From contig WTXD01000018.1 in NCBI GenBank assembly GCA_022496205.1, positions 62,001 through 126,000 on the forward strand: 64,000 nucleotides of DNA, read 5' to 3'. The translations under genes and the position numbers were made by a program. Positions 34,445 through 46,251 of the stretch are shown one piece after another (the first letter of the stretch is position 1; every line of letters starts with the position of its first letter). The stretch is from Gloeopeniophorella convolvens (lineage: Eukaryota; Basidiomycota; Agaricomycetes; Russulales). The notes below the pieces were generated by a model. It worked only from the letters and a program-made list of their open reading frames with translations, was not told the origin of the DNA and ran no database searches.

Positions 34445-35709
34445 ATGATTTCCAAAGTCCTCTCTTTCTATCTCCTTGCCGCTGCGGGCCTCAGGGTCAT
34501 CGATGCTGGTACGTCTATCAGCTCTGCCTGCGCGTCAGCATGCTTATCGAACTTAAACAGCTCCGCTGACGGCGCGCCAGCCTGACTCCGCGCAATGCAG
34601 CAAGGGCCTGCAGGACGTTTCATCTGGCTTACAACAGATGGACAACGCAGTTTCGATGATGGCTGCCCAGCTCATGATAATGCAGCTCGGGTACGTGCGC
34701 TTGCTCGTCATTGTCATAACCTGTGAAGCTCATGTGTAACCAGCGACTCGGCTGCGTCAGGCGCGAGCAACGCCTCGTCCTCAGCTCTCAACGGCACCTC
34801 AGCTGACGCAAGCGATGCCTCTGATAAGAAGAAGCACAAGCAGAAGCACCACAAGGGCGCGAACGAGGGCGCGGGCAACTCGAACTCTACTGAGGTCGCG
34901 GGCAGTTCAAACTCGACCGATGTTGCGGGCAGCTCAAACTCGACCGACGTCGCGGGCTCCGACAGCGGAGCTTCCAACTCGTCATCCGTTTACCTGTCCG
35001 GTGCATCCAACTCAACTGCATCAAGCAACTCCAGCTCGGCCAGCAGTTCCGCGTCCGGTAGTCCCGATTCCAGCGACGCGTCTGATAGTTCCTCAGGCGC
35101 GATATACAGCATCCCCGGCAAAGCTATCTCCGATGGCAGCGCGTCAGACAGCGACTCTGGGTCGTCTAGTGGCAACGATAGCAGCTCGGGTGCAGCATTC
35201 TCATTGCCCGGCAAGGCGCTGTCGGACGGCAGTTCCGGCTCGAGCGATTCGTCAGACAAGAGCGGCTCGTCGAGCAAGAAGAGTTCGTCGGACAAGAGCA
35301 GCTCGTCGGGCAACTCGACGTCTAGCGCGGCGCTGAGCGACGGTAGCTCCAGCCCAAACTCCTCCGATTCATCGAGCGACAGCAGCGCCTTATCGAGCAT
35401 GATGTCCAGCCTGATCAACATGGACAAGTGCCTCAGCAGCGCCAAGCAGGCGCTCATGGGCATGGCGATGGGAGACAAATCTGCGAGCGCCAGCCAAGTC
35501 AGCGGCAATCTCACGCTTGCGATGAGCGCGATGGGCAACATGACGGACCTAAGCTCGTGCGTACTGTCCTATTTTCCTTCTGCAGAGCTGCGCTGACGCA
35601 CGCGGCCTTGCAGGAGCAGCTCGTCGATGCAAACGATGCTCAACCAGACGCAGTCTATGATGAGCGCGATCGTGAGTTCTGGGAAGCAGCTGGAGAAGGA
35701 TTGCGCTAG
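34445..35709 (+). CDS. Secreted Ser-rich protein, HsbA-like with internal insert (paralogue 2)
   Basis: Signal peptide MISKVLSFYLLAAAGLRVID, then, after an intron, APLTARQPDSAQCSKGLQDV and NAVSMMAAQLMIMQLG. A long low-complexity block of about 200 residues follows (34745-35400): a KKKHKQKHHK basic patch, three near-copies of SNSTEVAG/SNSTDVAG, repeats of SIPGKAISDGS/SLPGKALSDGS, and Ser-Asp-Ser-Lys runs. After it the domain resumes: LINMDKCLSSAKQALMGMAM, SASQVSGNLTLAMSAMGNMT, and over a last intron QTMLNQTQSMMSAIVSSGKQ ending LEKDCA-stop. The flanks align with paralogue 1 (V-[QS]-GNLT-x-A; one Cys at each end). The insert is probably heavily O-glycosylated and also has N-glycosylation sites. 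Likely a cell-surface protein. Confidence 0.78.
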
Positions 35710-36149
35710 TGCTTGATTGGCTGTGTGCTAAATGAGACACATTGTATGGATGGAGGGCTCTGTAGATGAAATGAAACGCGACAGGGTTGTTCCGAAAGAT
35801 GTTCAAGCTGGAGGATCCATTTGCAGCAGCTTTCGGTCAAGTACGTTCGGTTAACCTGCAAACCTTGAGTCCAATATCCCTGTGGAGGCAACTAACCAAG
35901 TCGCCGCTGAAGGAACTTTCATTGTGATCACCACGAGAAGAGTGGTGTCATGGCACTGGAAACTGCATCTCGAATGCCGTCGCGCTGCCTCTGCTATCAA
36001 TCCTAGTTTAAGCTCATAGTACGTGATACTGCAGCAGTGGGTATCCTCCACGATTGAACGACTCTACGCAAGTCAATGAACGCACTAGTGGATATTGAAG
36101 GTAGAGTACTGGAAATAAGACCAAGGGTATCAGCCTTTCGGCAGCCGTT
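35710..36149. other. Intergenic, convergent 3' ends
   Basis: 440 bp between the secreted Ser-rich gene and NLR1. No gene. A short palindromic CCGG tract (36154-36169) sits just at the 3' end of the NLR1 coding region. Confidence 0.5.
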
Positions 36150-39100
36150 TCAACCGGCCGGCCGGCCGGCTTTAGCTCCGACCGCAGAAAGCAGCTGCAC
36201 CATTTCGACATGTCCCTTATCCAACGCTGCTTGTAAAGCAGTTCCGTAGAGACCAGGTGCTGCGTCTACATCCGCTCCGTGTTTGAGCAAAAGCTTTGCT
36301 ATGTCAAGGTGTCCTCGGAACGATGCGGCCTGGAGCGGCGTTTCAAGTCCATGGCCATACCGCGCGTTTACGTCCGCGCCGTGTTCGATCAGCAATTCCA
36401 CTTGCTCGCGGCGCCCATGAAACACTGCCGACCATAGTGGAGTCCTGCCGTACACAGAGTGACCGCTGGCTGCGTTTACATCTGCTCCGTCCTTGAGTAG
36501 CAACCTCGCGACACTGAGGTCCCCTTGAGCCAGCGCAGAGTCCAATACAGAGTGATTGCCCTGATCGCGTTTGGTGCCGGCGCCTTGCTGGAAGAGCGAG
36601 TCGAGGAAACTCAGATCCTTTCCCTTCAGTGCTGCATCCATCGGGTTTTGAGGGAACGTATCGAATATATGTCTTCTGGGATGCGTAGCTCTCCGAACGA
36701 TCGCTGTATCGCCGTGAGATGATGCAGTTACTCCCGCACCACTTTCGAGCAACATGCCCTCGATATCGGTGTGGCCCATGAATGATGCGGCTTCCAGAGC
36801 GGTTCGGTGGTGCCCGTGTAACGAGATGGCGTTGACATCTGCTCCAGCGGCCAGTAACAGCTTGACGACTTCAGGTTGCCCGTATCGAGATGCGAGTTGT
36901 AATGCAGTTCCGTAGATCCCATCGCCCACGTTCACGTCAGCGCCGTGACTGAGTAACAGTTTGATCATCTCGAGTCCAGTGGGGGCCGATCCTGTTGTCT
37001 CATTAAGAGCGCGTTTGGGGGCACGATGGATAGCACATCCCAGCGCAGTTTCGAAGGGGCTGCCTTGAGCGTTGACGTCTGCACCATATTCAATCAGAAG
37101 CCTCGCAACATCGAGATGCCCTCCGATGCATGCAGCTTGCAATGGCGTTTTCCAGTGGCCACCGCAATCCGCGTTCGGGTCTGCACCGCCATCAAGAAGG
37201 AGCTTCACGATATCAGCGAATCCCATGCGCGATGCGACTTGCAGCGACGACCCAAAAGAACCGCCTCGTCTTCCGATATTCTCCGGATGCAGCGCGATGA
37301 GGTGTCCTGCCACTTCGCTGAGGCCGCACAATAGAGCATAGTACAGAGGCGATTGTATAGGCCACTTGCAGTGCTCGCTTTGCCTTTCACGTCTCCGAAT
37401 GTCGCCTCCATCGTGATCGTATATCCGTACCCATGTAGCAAAGTGGGGCCTGGACGCGTCCAAAAGCGCATTCACGGTATCAACGATCCGTTGCGACACG
37501 GAATCGAACCGAGCATGATCTGCCCAGTACTGAGCAGCGTAGCGAGCGAGAGGAAAGTTGTTGATTTTAGCATGATCGAGGCTTTCATCAAGAAGGATAC
37601 TGAGGCATGCCTGTGCGAGGACTGTATGAGAGGGTGTTGGATGGACGTGGAAGCGGGATACATTCAAGTGCTGAGAGGACAGAATATAGTTGGAGGCTAG
37701 GAATTCCTTCACGGAAGCGTGTGCGAACTGCACGACTCGAGGGCAGGGAAGTCGACCCACGATGACCACGAAACCACTGGGGCAAGTGGATAAGATCGCG
37801 TTTTCCGGGTCATCTGAACGGTACTCTGCCTTGTGTGTGGGAGTAGCCTCGTCAAAGTCGACTGTAAGAATTTCCGCCAGCTCTTCAACGCGGAGTGGAC
37901 GAATGGAGAATGACATGCATTGGAATATGCGATGAGCAAATTGCCAATGTCCTTCGTGAACGCGCTGTAACGCTGACTGGTACGTTTCATGCAAAGTTCC
38001 AGGAAGCACTTCGAGAGTAGACCGGATCTTGATCATGGGACAATCGCATAACGCATCTAGTTGACACGAGACATATCGAAACCTACACTGATGTGTGAGC
38101 ACGCGCGGACACCAATTCAAACAGACTACTCTTACATTCCATTGGCCTTTCTCGAGAGCGATTTGATAACCAAACGTTTGATGCTATCGCTCCATCCTTT
38201 CGTCTTCTGGTGGGACTCTACAGACGAGCGAATAAAGTTGAATATGTCGTCCATTTGCCCTATCTCATCTTCGAGTGAGATATACCAAAACGCCAAAGGT
38301 CTTAGAGCCTTCCGAATATCATCCTCGGAACGGCTGGTAACGCAGATATGTAATCCGGGGAGGCATCCATCCAGGAGATCCTTGAGAAGCCGGAGGACAT
38401 CTTCGCGGGGAGATGAAATACCCGAGTTCGGACATTCATCTAACGCATCGATAATAATGTACTTTCCGCCTTCTTCGGAAAGGGAGAGCATATCCTTCAA
38501 GCATTGGACGAGCGCGCCTTTGCTAGGTTGGCTAGCACCGCTGTGCTTCAAGTACAGGGTGGAGAGGATGTCGGAAAACGTGTCTGACTGAGCACATAGC
38601 TGAACCAAAATGGAAGAGAGCAGAGCGCGGAAGGTTCGCTTGGTGACGTCCTGGAAGTCGAAGTAGAAATAGGCTACAGAACCTAGTCCCATTGTTCGCA
38701 TGCACGCTAGTTCCTCAATGACTGTGGAACTGATGCTCGAATTAGCCACTGCAATACGACGATGTATCTGAGGGCGCGGACGAACCAAAGGACAGTCTTC
38801 CCTGAGCCAGCTGGGTACAGGGTTGATCAATAGTGCGACAACGTGTAAGACAACTGAGGGCTTACGTTTGCCACATATCCATAGCAAGGAACTAGTACTC
38901 TTGACCTTCCAATCTCCGAAAACGTCTCCGAGCAAGAACCAACGAGCAGTCCTTGGATGGTGGCTCTCATACGCGATGTTGTGGTTTGTAGATGAATCAG
39001 GAGGGGAGAGCCAGTCCAAAAAGTTCTTCTGCAGTTGGTCCCCTGGTGACGGTAATATTCAGATGTTTAACGTCCAACTGAAGAAAGCCTGGAACAACAG

Positions 39101-40141
39101 ACGCTCGATCTTTTTGACGCTATTTGAGACTTGTTGGAGGACAACTAGTCATTGGAATTAGTTCGAGTGTACAAGCTTGTGACGGCTCCGTCCTACCGAG
39201 GGCGTCCTGGAATTTGGCCATCGTCACCTTTCCGTCTGATCGGAAAAACTTCAGACAGAGGCTCAATAGGCAAGACCGCTAATCACCTTCCGTCACAACT
39301 TTCACATTGTTGACAAGCCTGTGGACGACCTCCAGGACATGCACCGCAGACATCAAGCTCTCCTCTGACGTCAGCCTTTTCAAACGCTTCATGACGCCCT
39401 CAATCGTCTTATCTCCAAGCAAGTTTTTGATGAATTTCCCTGTGTAACGTTGAGCTCCGCCACACTTTCTGCGGGGATGTACTCACGCAGGCGCCCTCGT
39501 TTTATCTCCTTCGTCGCAAGAGCGAGGATAGAGAGCAGCTCCACCATTATCCCGACGATGATCTCGTCCATTTCAACAGTGGGTTCGAGTTCAGTGTAAA
39601 CCTTCAAGCGTCCGAGAAATTTTCCCAACATATCGAAGAGTTCGATGAGAGCATCGTAACTCTCGGAAATGCCCTTTGCAGCCTGATGTATGTTGTCAGA
39701 AGTCAATGCTGCCGTTTCAGCGGGACGTGCGTACCCCGAGGAGCATACCGAGGCCGGCGCAGATAAGTAAACCAGGTTTGCAGCCTGCCTATTAGGCTCA
39801 ATGTTAGAGCCCTATACTGGAGAGAGTCGTTCAATTGTACTCACATCGTTTATGACCCCGCCGAGAGCTTCGTTTAGGCTCAGCACGATATCCACGACAG
39901 GCGCGAGCCGCTCTCTGAGCGGACTCGGCCCATCTCCCTTCCGAACCACATCAAATGCGCGTGCTTGTTCTTGAATCACCGAGATGATCGAGTCTACCGA
40001 AGTGCATTCCCGAAGCTGGGCAGAGAGAGGATGGGTTGCAAGCGCAGTACCCGTCTGCTCTGTATATTCTTTCAGAGCCGTACCAAAGAGTGATCGAAAT
40101 CGCAAAGAGGCTGGTTCAACAGATCGACCCGGGAACATCAT
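36150..40141 (-). CDS. NLR1: Goodbye-NACHT-ankyrin STAND protein
   Basis: Signal-transducing ATPase of the fungal NLR type. The start MMFPGRSVEPASLRFRSLFG opens the Goodbye domain: LKEYTEQTGTALATHPLSAQ, SIISVIQEQARAFDVVRKGD, then over introns KPGLLICAGLGMLLG, YDALIELFDMLGKFLGRLKV, VELLSILALATKEIKRGRLR and KNLLGDKTIEGVMKRLKRLT. A conserved linker (PPDSSTNHNIAYESHHPRTA, SLLWICGK) leads to Walker A PGSGKTVL (split by introns near 38820 and 38790) and Walker B IIIDALDECP with ICVTSR (sensor). The long exon 36150-38120 has the winged-helix-like MSFSIRPLRVEELAEIL and about ten ankyrin repeats of the form LLL-x-x-GADVNA. The repeats differ from each other. The frame is intact in my splicing. In fungi such proteins act in non-self recognition and cell death; that role is inferred. 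Confidence 0.88.
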
Positions 40142-41428
40142 GGAGCTGGCTTGGATGCAAAGGGCAGTGACTTTGTAAGGGCTGGACGCGGAGAGGATGC
40201 TACGGGTTCACGCATTTACAACGCAAGCGCAAAACACCGCGGCACACCGCCCTGTGCGCGCGGCGGTGTCCTGTTAGGTGCTAGTCGACGTGTGACAAAT
40301 CGCCGCTCGCGGCGGCCCCAGTTGACAGAAATTGCGGCCGCCAAAGTGACAAGTACATACGTACATCACAGGAGGGGACAACTCAATAGGGTTGCCGTGT
40401 GCCCATGTAAGTTGTACGAATCCCGAGGAAGAGTTACAGTCGAGCGGCGATGTGCACGTCGGGCCATGCCAGTGCACTGCTTCAAAGTTCAGGTCGATGA
40501 CGGTGTTTTATCGATACTGGAACCAGGAAAACAAGCCACTAATCACTGGGCAATCAATATGTAGTAATGGGATGCTGACGTAGCCACGATGGTATGCCAC
40601 CATGCTCAGTGGCAGCTGCCACTGCCGGTCGCGAATAGACGATTTGAGACGGTGTTGGAAATGGGGGTTAAAGGAGCTCAGCCACCAGCAACGAGTTGCT
40701 GCCTTTCATCCTCCAATAAATAAATTGCTACGGGCCCGTAGCATACACCGGCACTGGCACCGTCAGATGTACGAGTACGGCGTTCCTGAGAAGGATTCGG
40801 CAAAAACTGGCGCCCTGGGACTAGACGGATGTGATGCGGAGGGAGGTCACGCCAAGGAAAGAAGGAACAGTACTCAGAGACTAGAGTACAGCATAGGTGG
40901 AGAGCAGCATCTACGAATGTTCGTCTGAGTCAGTCTCTGGGGCGGCGTTGAGAGTTGTGATGCCCGTGCATGATGGTGCAATCGTCTCAATACAACATTG
41001 TTGAGGTTCTGATGATGATGCCATGGCCACCGTCACTCGGCGGGACTCGGCAGGACTCGGCTGAGGGTCTGATGGGGCGCACACAGGGTTAGGGTTACAT
41101 CCCTCATCCTCCCAAGGTTAGAGTCCGAGCCATTACTACTCAGCTCCCCGACACTGCCATCCCACACTGCGCGGACAACACAGCACACTTAATATTCCCT
41201 TTCATAGCTAAATTTTCACTTCGAGTCTCACAATCCGAGGACACAGCACGCACCAAGATGGCCCTGATACTCGTCAGTATCTCAGTAGGCAAAATCTGTA
41301 AGCCGACGTCTTGACGTCTCCTCTGTAAGACTCCGAGGCCACGTCAACCATGGAGATGCCCTGCGCAGAGAGCTTAGGCAAGTGGAGGTGAAATCTCGAT
41401 ATGACTTGCATTCTCATCGTCCGGTCAG
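40142..41428. other. Intergenic, divergent NLR1 / DUF6535
   Basis: 1.3 kb with no supported gene apart from the unresolved first exon of the DUF6535 gene. Contains a short telomere-like tract GGGTTAGGGTTA (41086-41097) and short direct repeats of GGACTCGGC just before it. Confidence 0.5.
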
Positions 41429-43202
41429 ACGTTCAGGCCGGTCACCAAGAAGCGCTTTTCAACCTCTGGTCAAGATACCTTACCAAGGCAGAGAAGCATG
41501 ACAAGAAGCTAGTGGAGACGTGGAAGGGTGACGCAGACGGGATCTTGATCTTCGTGAGTTTCCAAACATCGTAAAATAGTGGCCTCCAGCTGAAACAACG
41601 AAACTTCTTCAAGACAGGTCTGTTCTCCGCGATGGTAGCGGCATTCACTCTGGAAAGTTACAAGACCCTTCAACCTGACCCGTCTGCAACAGTCGTGCTC
41701 CTGTTGTCACAGATATCACACCAGTTAGCCGCGCCAGCGAACGACACCGGGTCACCAACTGTCCCCACACCACCTTTTCACGCGCCATCTTCTGGAGTTC
41801 GAGTCAATATCTTGTGGTTCTTGAGCCTCTGCCTGAGCGTTTCCTGTGCTCTGGCAGCCATGCTCATGCAACAATGGTCGCGCAAGTACCTTCACCTCGC
41901 CCATGGTCACCACCTCGACCAATATACCGGGGCCCGGGTCCGTGCTTTCTTGTTCCTCGGTGTTACAAAATTTCGCATGACGGACGCCTTGGAATTTGTG
42001 CCTTCCATCCTCCATGTTGCCGTATTCTTGTTCTTCGCGGGCATGGTGGAGTTCCTCCTCCCAATCCATCGGACTGTGGCCGTAGCAGTCCTTTGCTGTG
42101 TCATCTTTATCTCCGGGATCTATGGCCTCGTCACCGCCCTCCCTCTTCTCTTCCCCGATTGCCCATATCAGACTCCCCTATCGCCGCTCCTGCGACAGTT
42201 CGTCTACGGCTTAGTTGCAGGATACTCCGCGATGCGTTCGTTACTCACCCGAGTTGCAGCGCGATCCAGGAGCAGCGGCGGGAGTCAGCCTTCATTCACA
42301 TCCACCGCCCTCCCTCCTAATCCCTCCGTCAACTGGTACCCACTTTTTTCACTCAACGGATCTCACGACCCCGTAGAAGCAGCTTTGAAACCGCAACTGA
42401 ATGTCGTAGCAACTGCACTGGCCTCTGAACTCACCTCACTCAAAGGTGTTGCCGATTTCGAATGCTTCTTCGAAGGCACGCACGCCCTGCTGAGTCTGGA
42501 CCACACCGTGCAATCTTCATTGACCGTCCTCGTCATTCAGCATCGCCCGAAGCTCGCACGGATGCTCACGCGCCTCTTCGACAGCTGCACGCCGAGCTCA
42601 GACACCCTCGACTCCACGTGGAACCGGCGCGCCCTCATCGGGATCCACGCGTTGTGGGACATATTCTTCTCCGCGCCTCCTACTGAAGTGCACACCTTTA
42701 AGACGCTCCTCTCCATTCCCTTCTTCGTCCTCGGCCAGCGCGCAGGGGAGCCCTGGGACCCGGTGTATGCCTCCGCGCGCACAAGTCGGTGAAAGTTGCT
42801 GTCACGGCGCGTTGCATCCAGGCATGGGACGCATCGTTCTGTATCGAGAACGTGCGGTCCGTCGCGTCGACGCACACGTTCGGCCGCACCATAACGGCCC
42901 TGCTGGATCCTCCGTTGCTCTACGGGCGAGATTGAGGATGCTGAGGGCCTCTGGAAGAACGGGTGTCTGATATGGGTGGTGGGGTTTCTGCGTGAAGTGC
43001 TGCCGGCATGCGTCGGTGGATGGCAATGCGACCAGATCGCAAGCTGGTAGGAGATATCATAGATACGAAGGCGGTTGATTGGGAAGAGCGACTCGAAGAC
43101 CCATGGGTGCAAGCGTCTCAACCAGTACAAGATGCGTTCGCCGAGCTGTTCGCGGAGGTGGAGACACTGTCTCGTCGGAGGAGGGGATCATTGCCGTGGT
43201 GA
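41429..43202 (+). CDS. DUF6535 membrane protein, 3' reading frame disturbed
   Basis: Basidiomycete membrane-protein family of unknown function. A first visible exon (after CAG at 41426-41428) reads LFNLWSRYLTKAEKHDKKLV, ETWKGDADGILIF; intron 41553-41618; then TGLFSAMVAAFTLESYKTLQ, the DUF6535 core. Hydrophobic spans follow (VNILWFLSLCLSVSCALAAM; ILHVAVFLFFAGMVEFLLPI; VAVAVLCCVIFISGIYGLVT), then a soluble helical C-terminal part. The main frame stops at 42790-42792, but coding sense goes on in another frame (VKVAVTARCIQAWDASFCIE, 42789-42925), then a third (EDAEGLWKNGCLIWVVGFLR) and again near 43090 (DPWVQASQPVQDAFAELFAE). No introns explain the first two switches. So either indels have damaged the end, or the sequence has errors. 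The start codon is not found. Confidence 0.75.
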
Positions 43203-43611
43203 GTCTAACATTGATGAGACACGTGCAAGTTTTTTAAACCGATGTTCAGGATACCGAAGGACGAGGCGTCCGGCCTGGAGAGGCTTGTATATGCCATGCG
43301 ACGCATCCATTACACATTTCGTCTGGCAAGCTGGGGGCTCCTGGGGTGCAAACATCGACTGTGGTGCATGACATAGAAATAATCGCGCCTGAACATGTAC
43401 ATATTCCAGACGCCCCGGATCCGGGGTACACCTTCCCATGACTTGTTGAAGTCATTAGAGTACTTGTCTACACGTTATGTGTAGAGTGCGTCATAAGAAT
43501 CACCTGATCTAAAAGATTCCCTCATTCGCCTCTTTATTGATGAGAGCCTTTGCCCTATCATCTCTCGGTATGATGGAACACGGGAACGGCAAGGGGCGGC
43601 TGACTGGGGTG
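43203..43611. other. Intergenic, convergent DUF6535 / P450-1
   Basis: About 400 bp with no supported gene. Confidence 0.5.
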
Positions 43612-45674
43612 TTAGTCATTCTGCCATACCAAAGCCTGAGACAGCACAAACCAGACGACCGAATCCCTATATATTACCTCGAAAGGCACTTCATTTCCTT
43701 GTTCATCTACCTCTCTCCGGATTTCGAAAACGGCCAGCACGGATGCAACCGCGATGAATAGTGCCGCGTCGACGAAGTGCCGCCCAGGACAGACGCGCTT
43801 TCCGAAGCCGAAGGCGGCGCCGACGGCGGGATCATCGCGCAGGGTCTGGTCGGCGTTCAGAAAGCGCTCCGGCTTGAACGCGTCTGGGTCCGGATATGCG
43901 GCATCGTTGTGGAGAATTGCCCTGTTCGGTGTCAACAGATCTGTCCGCGCATAGGCTGAGGATAGATAGCTCACCATGCGTTGGCGAGCACAACAGAGCC
44001 TTAGTAGATTACGTGATCAGGTCGGCGGCCGGTACTAGTGCGATGATGGCCCACCTTTGGGAATAAAGAACCCTTCGTAAACGTCGTCCTCTAAAGTCGC
44101 GTGGGGCACGCCTGCAACACGGTCATCAACTCTGTGTCACTCACGGTAGTAGCAGCCTCCTAGAGTCACCTAATGGTGTAACTTGTTTCCATCTTAATAC
44201 CTCCTTGCAGAACGCATCAATGTAAGGGAGCTTCGGACGATCCTCAAAAGTCGGAAGCCTCTCCCTCGCTGTCACTGAGTCGATTTCAGCTCGTGCTTTC
44301 TTCTGGACATCAGGGTTGAGAAGAGCGGCCAGAATAAAGGTTGTTAGGGCGGTGGCAGTCTGAGAGCGACGCGCCCGGTCAGAAGGTCGAACGGTACCTC
44401 ACTGACAGAGACGCACCGACTCGACGCCGACTGTATAGAGCTGTTAGCCTCTGAGGCGGTCCACGAGGAATAGAATTCGCACCGGAGTACATGGCCCCCA
44501 TAGTTTGTGTGACCATTTCCTCTGCCAACTCCCGCTCTGCACCATCTAGTGCTTCGGCTTCCTGAAGGTTCTCCAGCGCGAGGGAGGGTAACGCTGTTCC
44601 TGCCATCTGCAGTTCCAAAAGAAGTATATGGATGAGTACCAGCCTCACATCAACAGAAGAATCCTGCGCACCATGCTCTCCTTGACGAACTGAAACGGGG
44701 CCCGCATGGCTTCTTGCCACAAATCGTTCCCCAGACGAGCAACAGGTTTGTAGCTGAACCAAGGGAGCCATTCTGGGATATGTTGCACTGAAAAATACAG
44801 CTTAGACCCTGGGCCAGGCAGGTACGGCAATCGAGAGCATTTGGACTCACAGAAAGGAAGATCGTTCACGAGCAGCGCTCCAGGAAGCATCGTGGCCGTA
44901 CCGACCTCCGAGAACCTCTGCGCCACTTTGACCTTCCTATCGTCTTCGCCCTCCACCTCGTAACCATATGTCATCGCCAGCACAAGCTCGCCTTGCAGAC
45001 TGCGCGCCATGATGTAGATTAGAACCAAGTTGCGCACGTGAAGTCGTAAGCCTGACTGACCGTTCAAGGTAAGCCCCCCAGTGGTTTGGATCCGTAAGAA
45101 GGTGGCTGAGTAGAGATCGGGTTTTCGCTTGTTGCATGGGCCGGTACTTCACTGCGGCGCTTGGGCGCAGACCACGATCGAGCAGCCGGCGCTGCTGTCG
45201 CCACCGGTCCCCAAAGTGGGACGTCGGCACGAACGCAGATAGCCCCATCCTACCTCCGGTCAGCCTGAATGTCGCCTGTATAAGGAAGGTGCATACATCT
45301 CGACGATAGGAACGGCGGGGCGGTCCGAGTAGATGTCGCTGCGCTTCTCGAGGAGGTCTCTGCAGACGTGGAAAGAGTTCAGCACGACAATTGTCTGGCC
45401 GAGAACGTTGAACGATATAATATCCCCTGTCGCTATCCTCAGTGGAGAGCTGGCCAGAGGTACCAATAATCGTACCATATTTCTGGGAGAGTTCGGTATA
45501 TCGCAACCACGAGTACTGCTTCGGAATGTCTAGGAGGTTACCCACGATAGGTAAAGCCCGCGGCCCGGGAGGATAAGGCAGGCCCTTGCGCCTCCGGCGG
45601 TCGAGTATGGTGCGTGCAAAAACGAGAGCTAGCGTTAAGACAAGCAGGTCAAGCCAAGAAACCAACGAAGCCAT
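43612..45674 (-). CDS. Cytochrome P450 (P450-1)
   Basis: Membrane-anchored monooxygenase. MASLVSWLDLLVLTLALVFA is the N-terminal anchor, then RRRKGLPYPPGPRALPIVGN. About ten introns. Exons give SFHVCRDLLEKRSDIYSDRP, helix C WRQQRRLLDRGL (W-R-x-x-R), QGELVLAMTYGYEVEGEDDR, PEWLPWFSYKPVARLGNDLW, TALTTFILAALLNPDVQKKA after the I helix, the ExxR helix KEVLRW, GVPHATLEDDVYEGFFIPK, SVVLANAW, PDAFKPERF and the haem loop FGFGKRVCPGRHF with its Cys. All core motifs are present, so probably functional. The C-terminus is about 12 residues longer than that of P450-2, where the stop follows directly. The two are close paralogues in opposite orientation. Typical automatic labels for this group are O-methylsterigmatocystin oxidoreductase-like; the substrate is unknown. 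Confidence 0.92.
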
Positions 45675-46251
45675 GTCTCTGGGTGAACGGTGAGGGAAGA
45701 CCTGAGGAGCGCTGATACGACGACGATGCACAGTTTATATGCGCGGAGAAACCTGGCCAAAAGAACAGGGTCATATTCAATGCAAGATGCGGGAGCTTCT
45801 CTTGTAGCAAATTGGATGTTGAGCTTTATGCAACGTTGAGGCGCGTGACGTCTCCACATCTGTTCGCGTCCTAAGTTAGTTATGGGTTGGCTTCCCGAAG
45901 CTTTAACTTACGCCGAGCAAGGTCGAGTCCCCTCGGAATACAGCCTCCGTCGGAGGTCGCCGTAAAAGAAAGTTTAGTCCAATAGAGGTTCGAAATCGAA
46001 AAGGCTGGGATCGGCAGTCATGGGCCATATGATGTTGGGGTGGGCACTCGTCTTCGTGGGATTTCAACAAGCAGACAGTCACGCAGGAAGATGTCCGATT
46101 ACTGGACGTGGCTGATTCGCGTGGGTGTCTATTTAGCAAATTACGCTACGAGGTGATTGACTTAGGTGGCTGCATGAGCAAAAAGGAGACGTTGTGAATG
46201 GCACATACGTACTCTAACTGAAGATGCATCCGATACTTCTGGAGTGGTGCA
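45675..46251. other. P450-1 promoter region
   Basis: 577 bp. Contains the TATA box of P450-1 at 45734-45739; otherwise no gene. Confidence 0.5.
45734..45739 (-). promoter_or_regulatory. TATA box of P450-1
   Basis: TATAAA on the minus strand (CGCATATAAACTGTG) about 60 nt before the ATG at 45674. P450-2 has TATATAG 42 nt before its ATG, so both paralogues keep a close TATA element. Confidence 0.6.

Noticed and set aside
36154..36169. CCGG palindromic tract as a terminator or regulatory hairpin
   Set aside because: Bacterial-style terminators do not apply in this eukaryotic setting, and the tract lies inside the last codons of NLR1.
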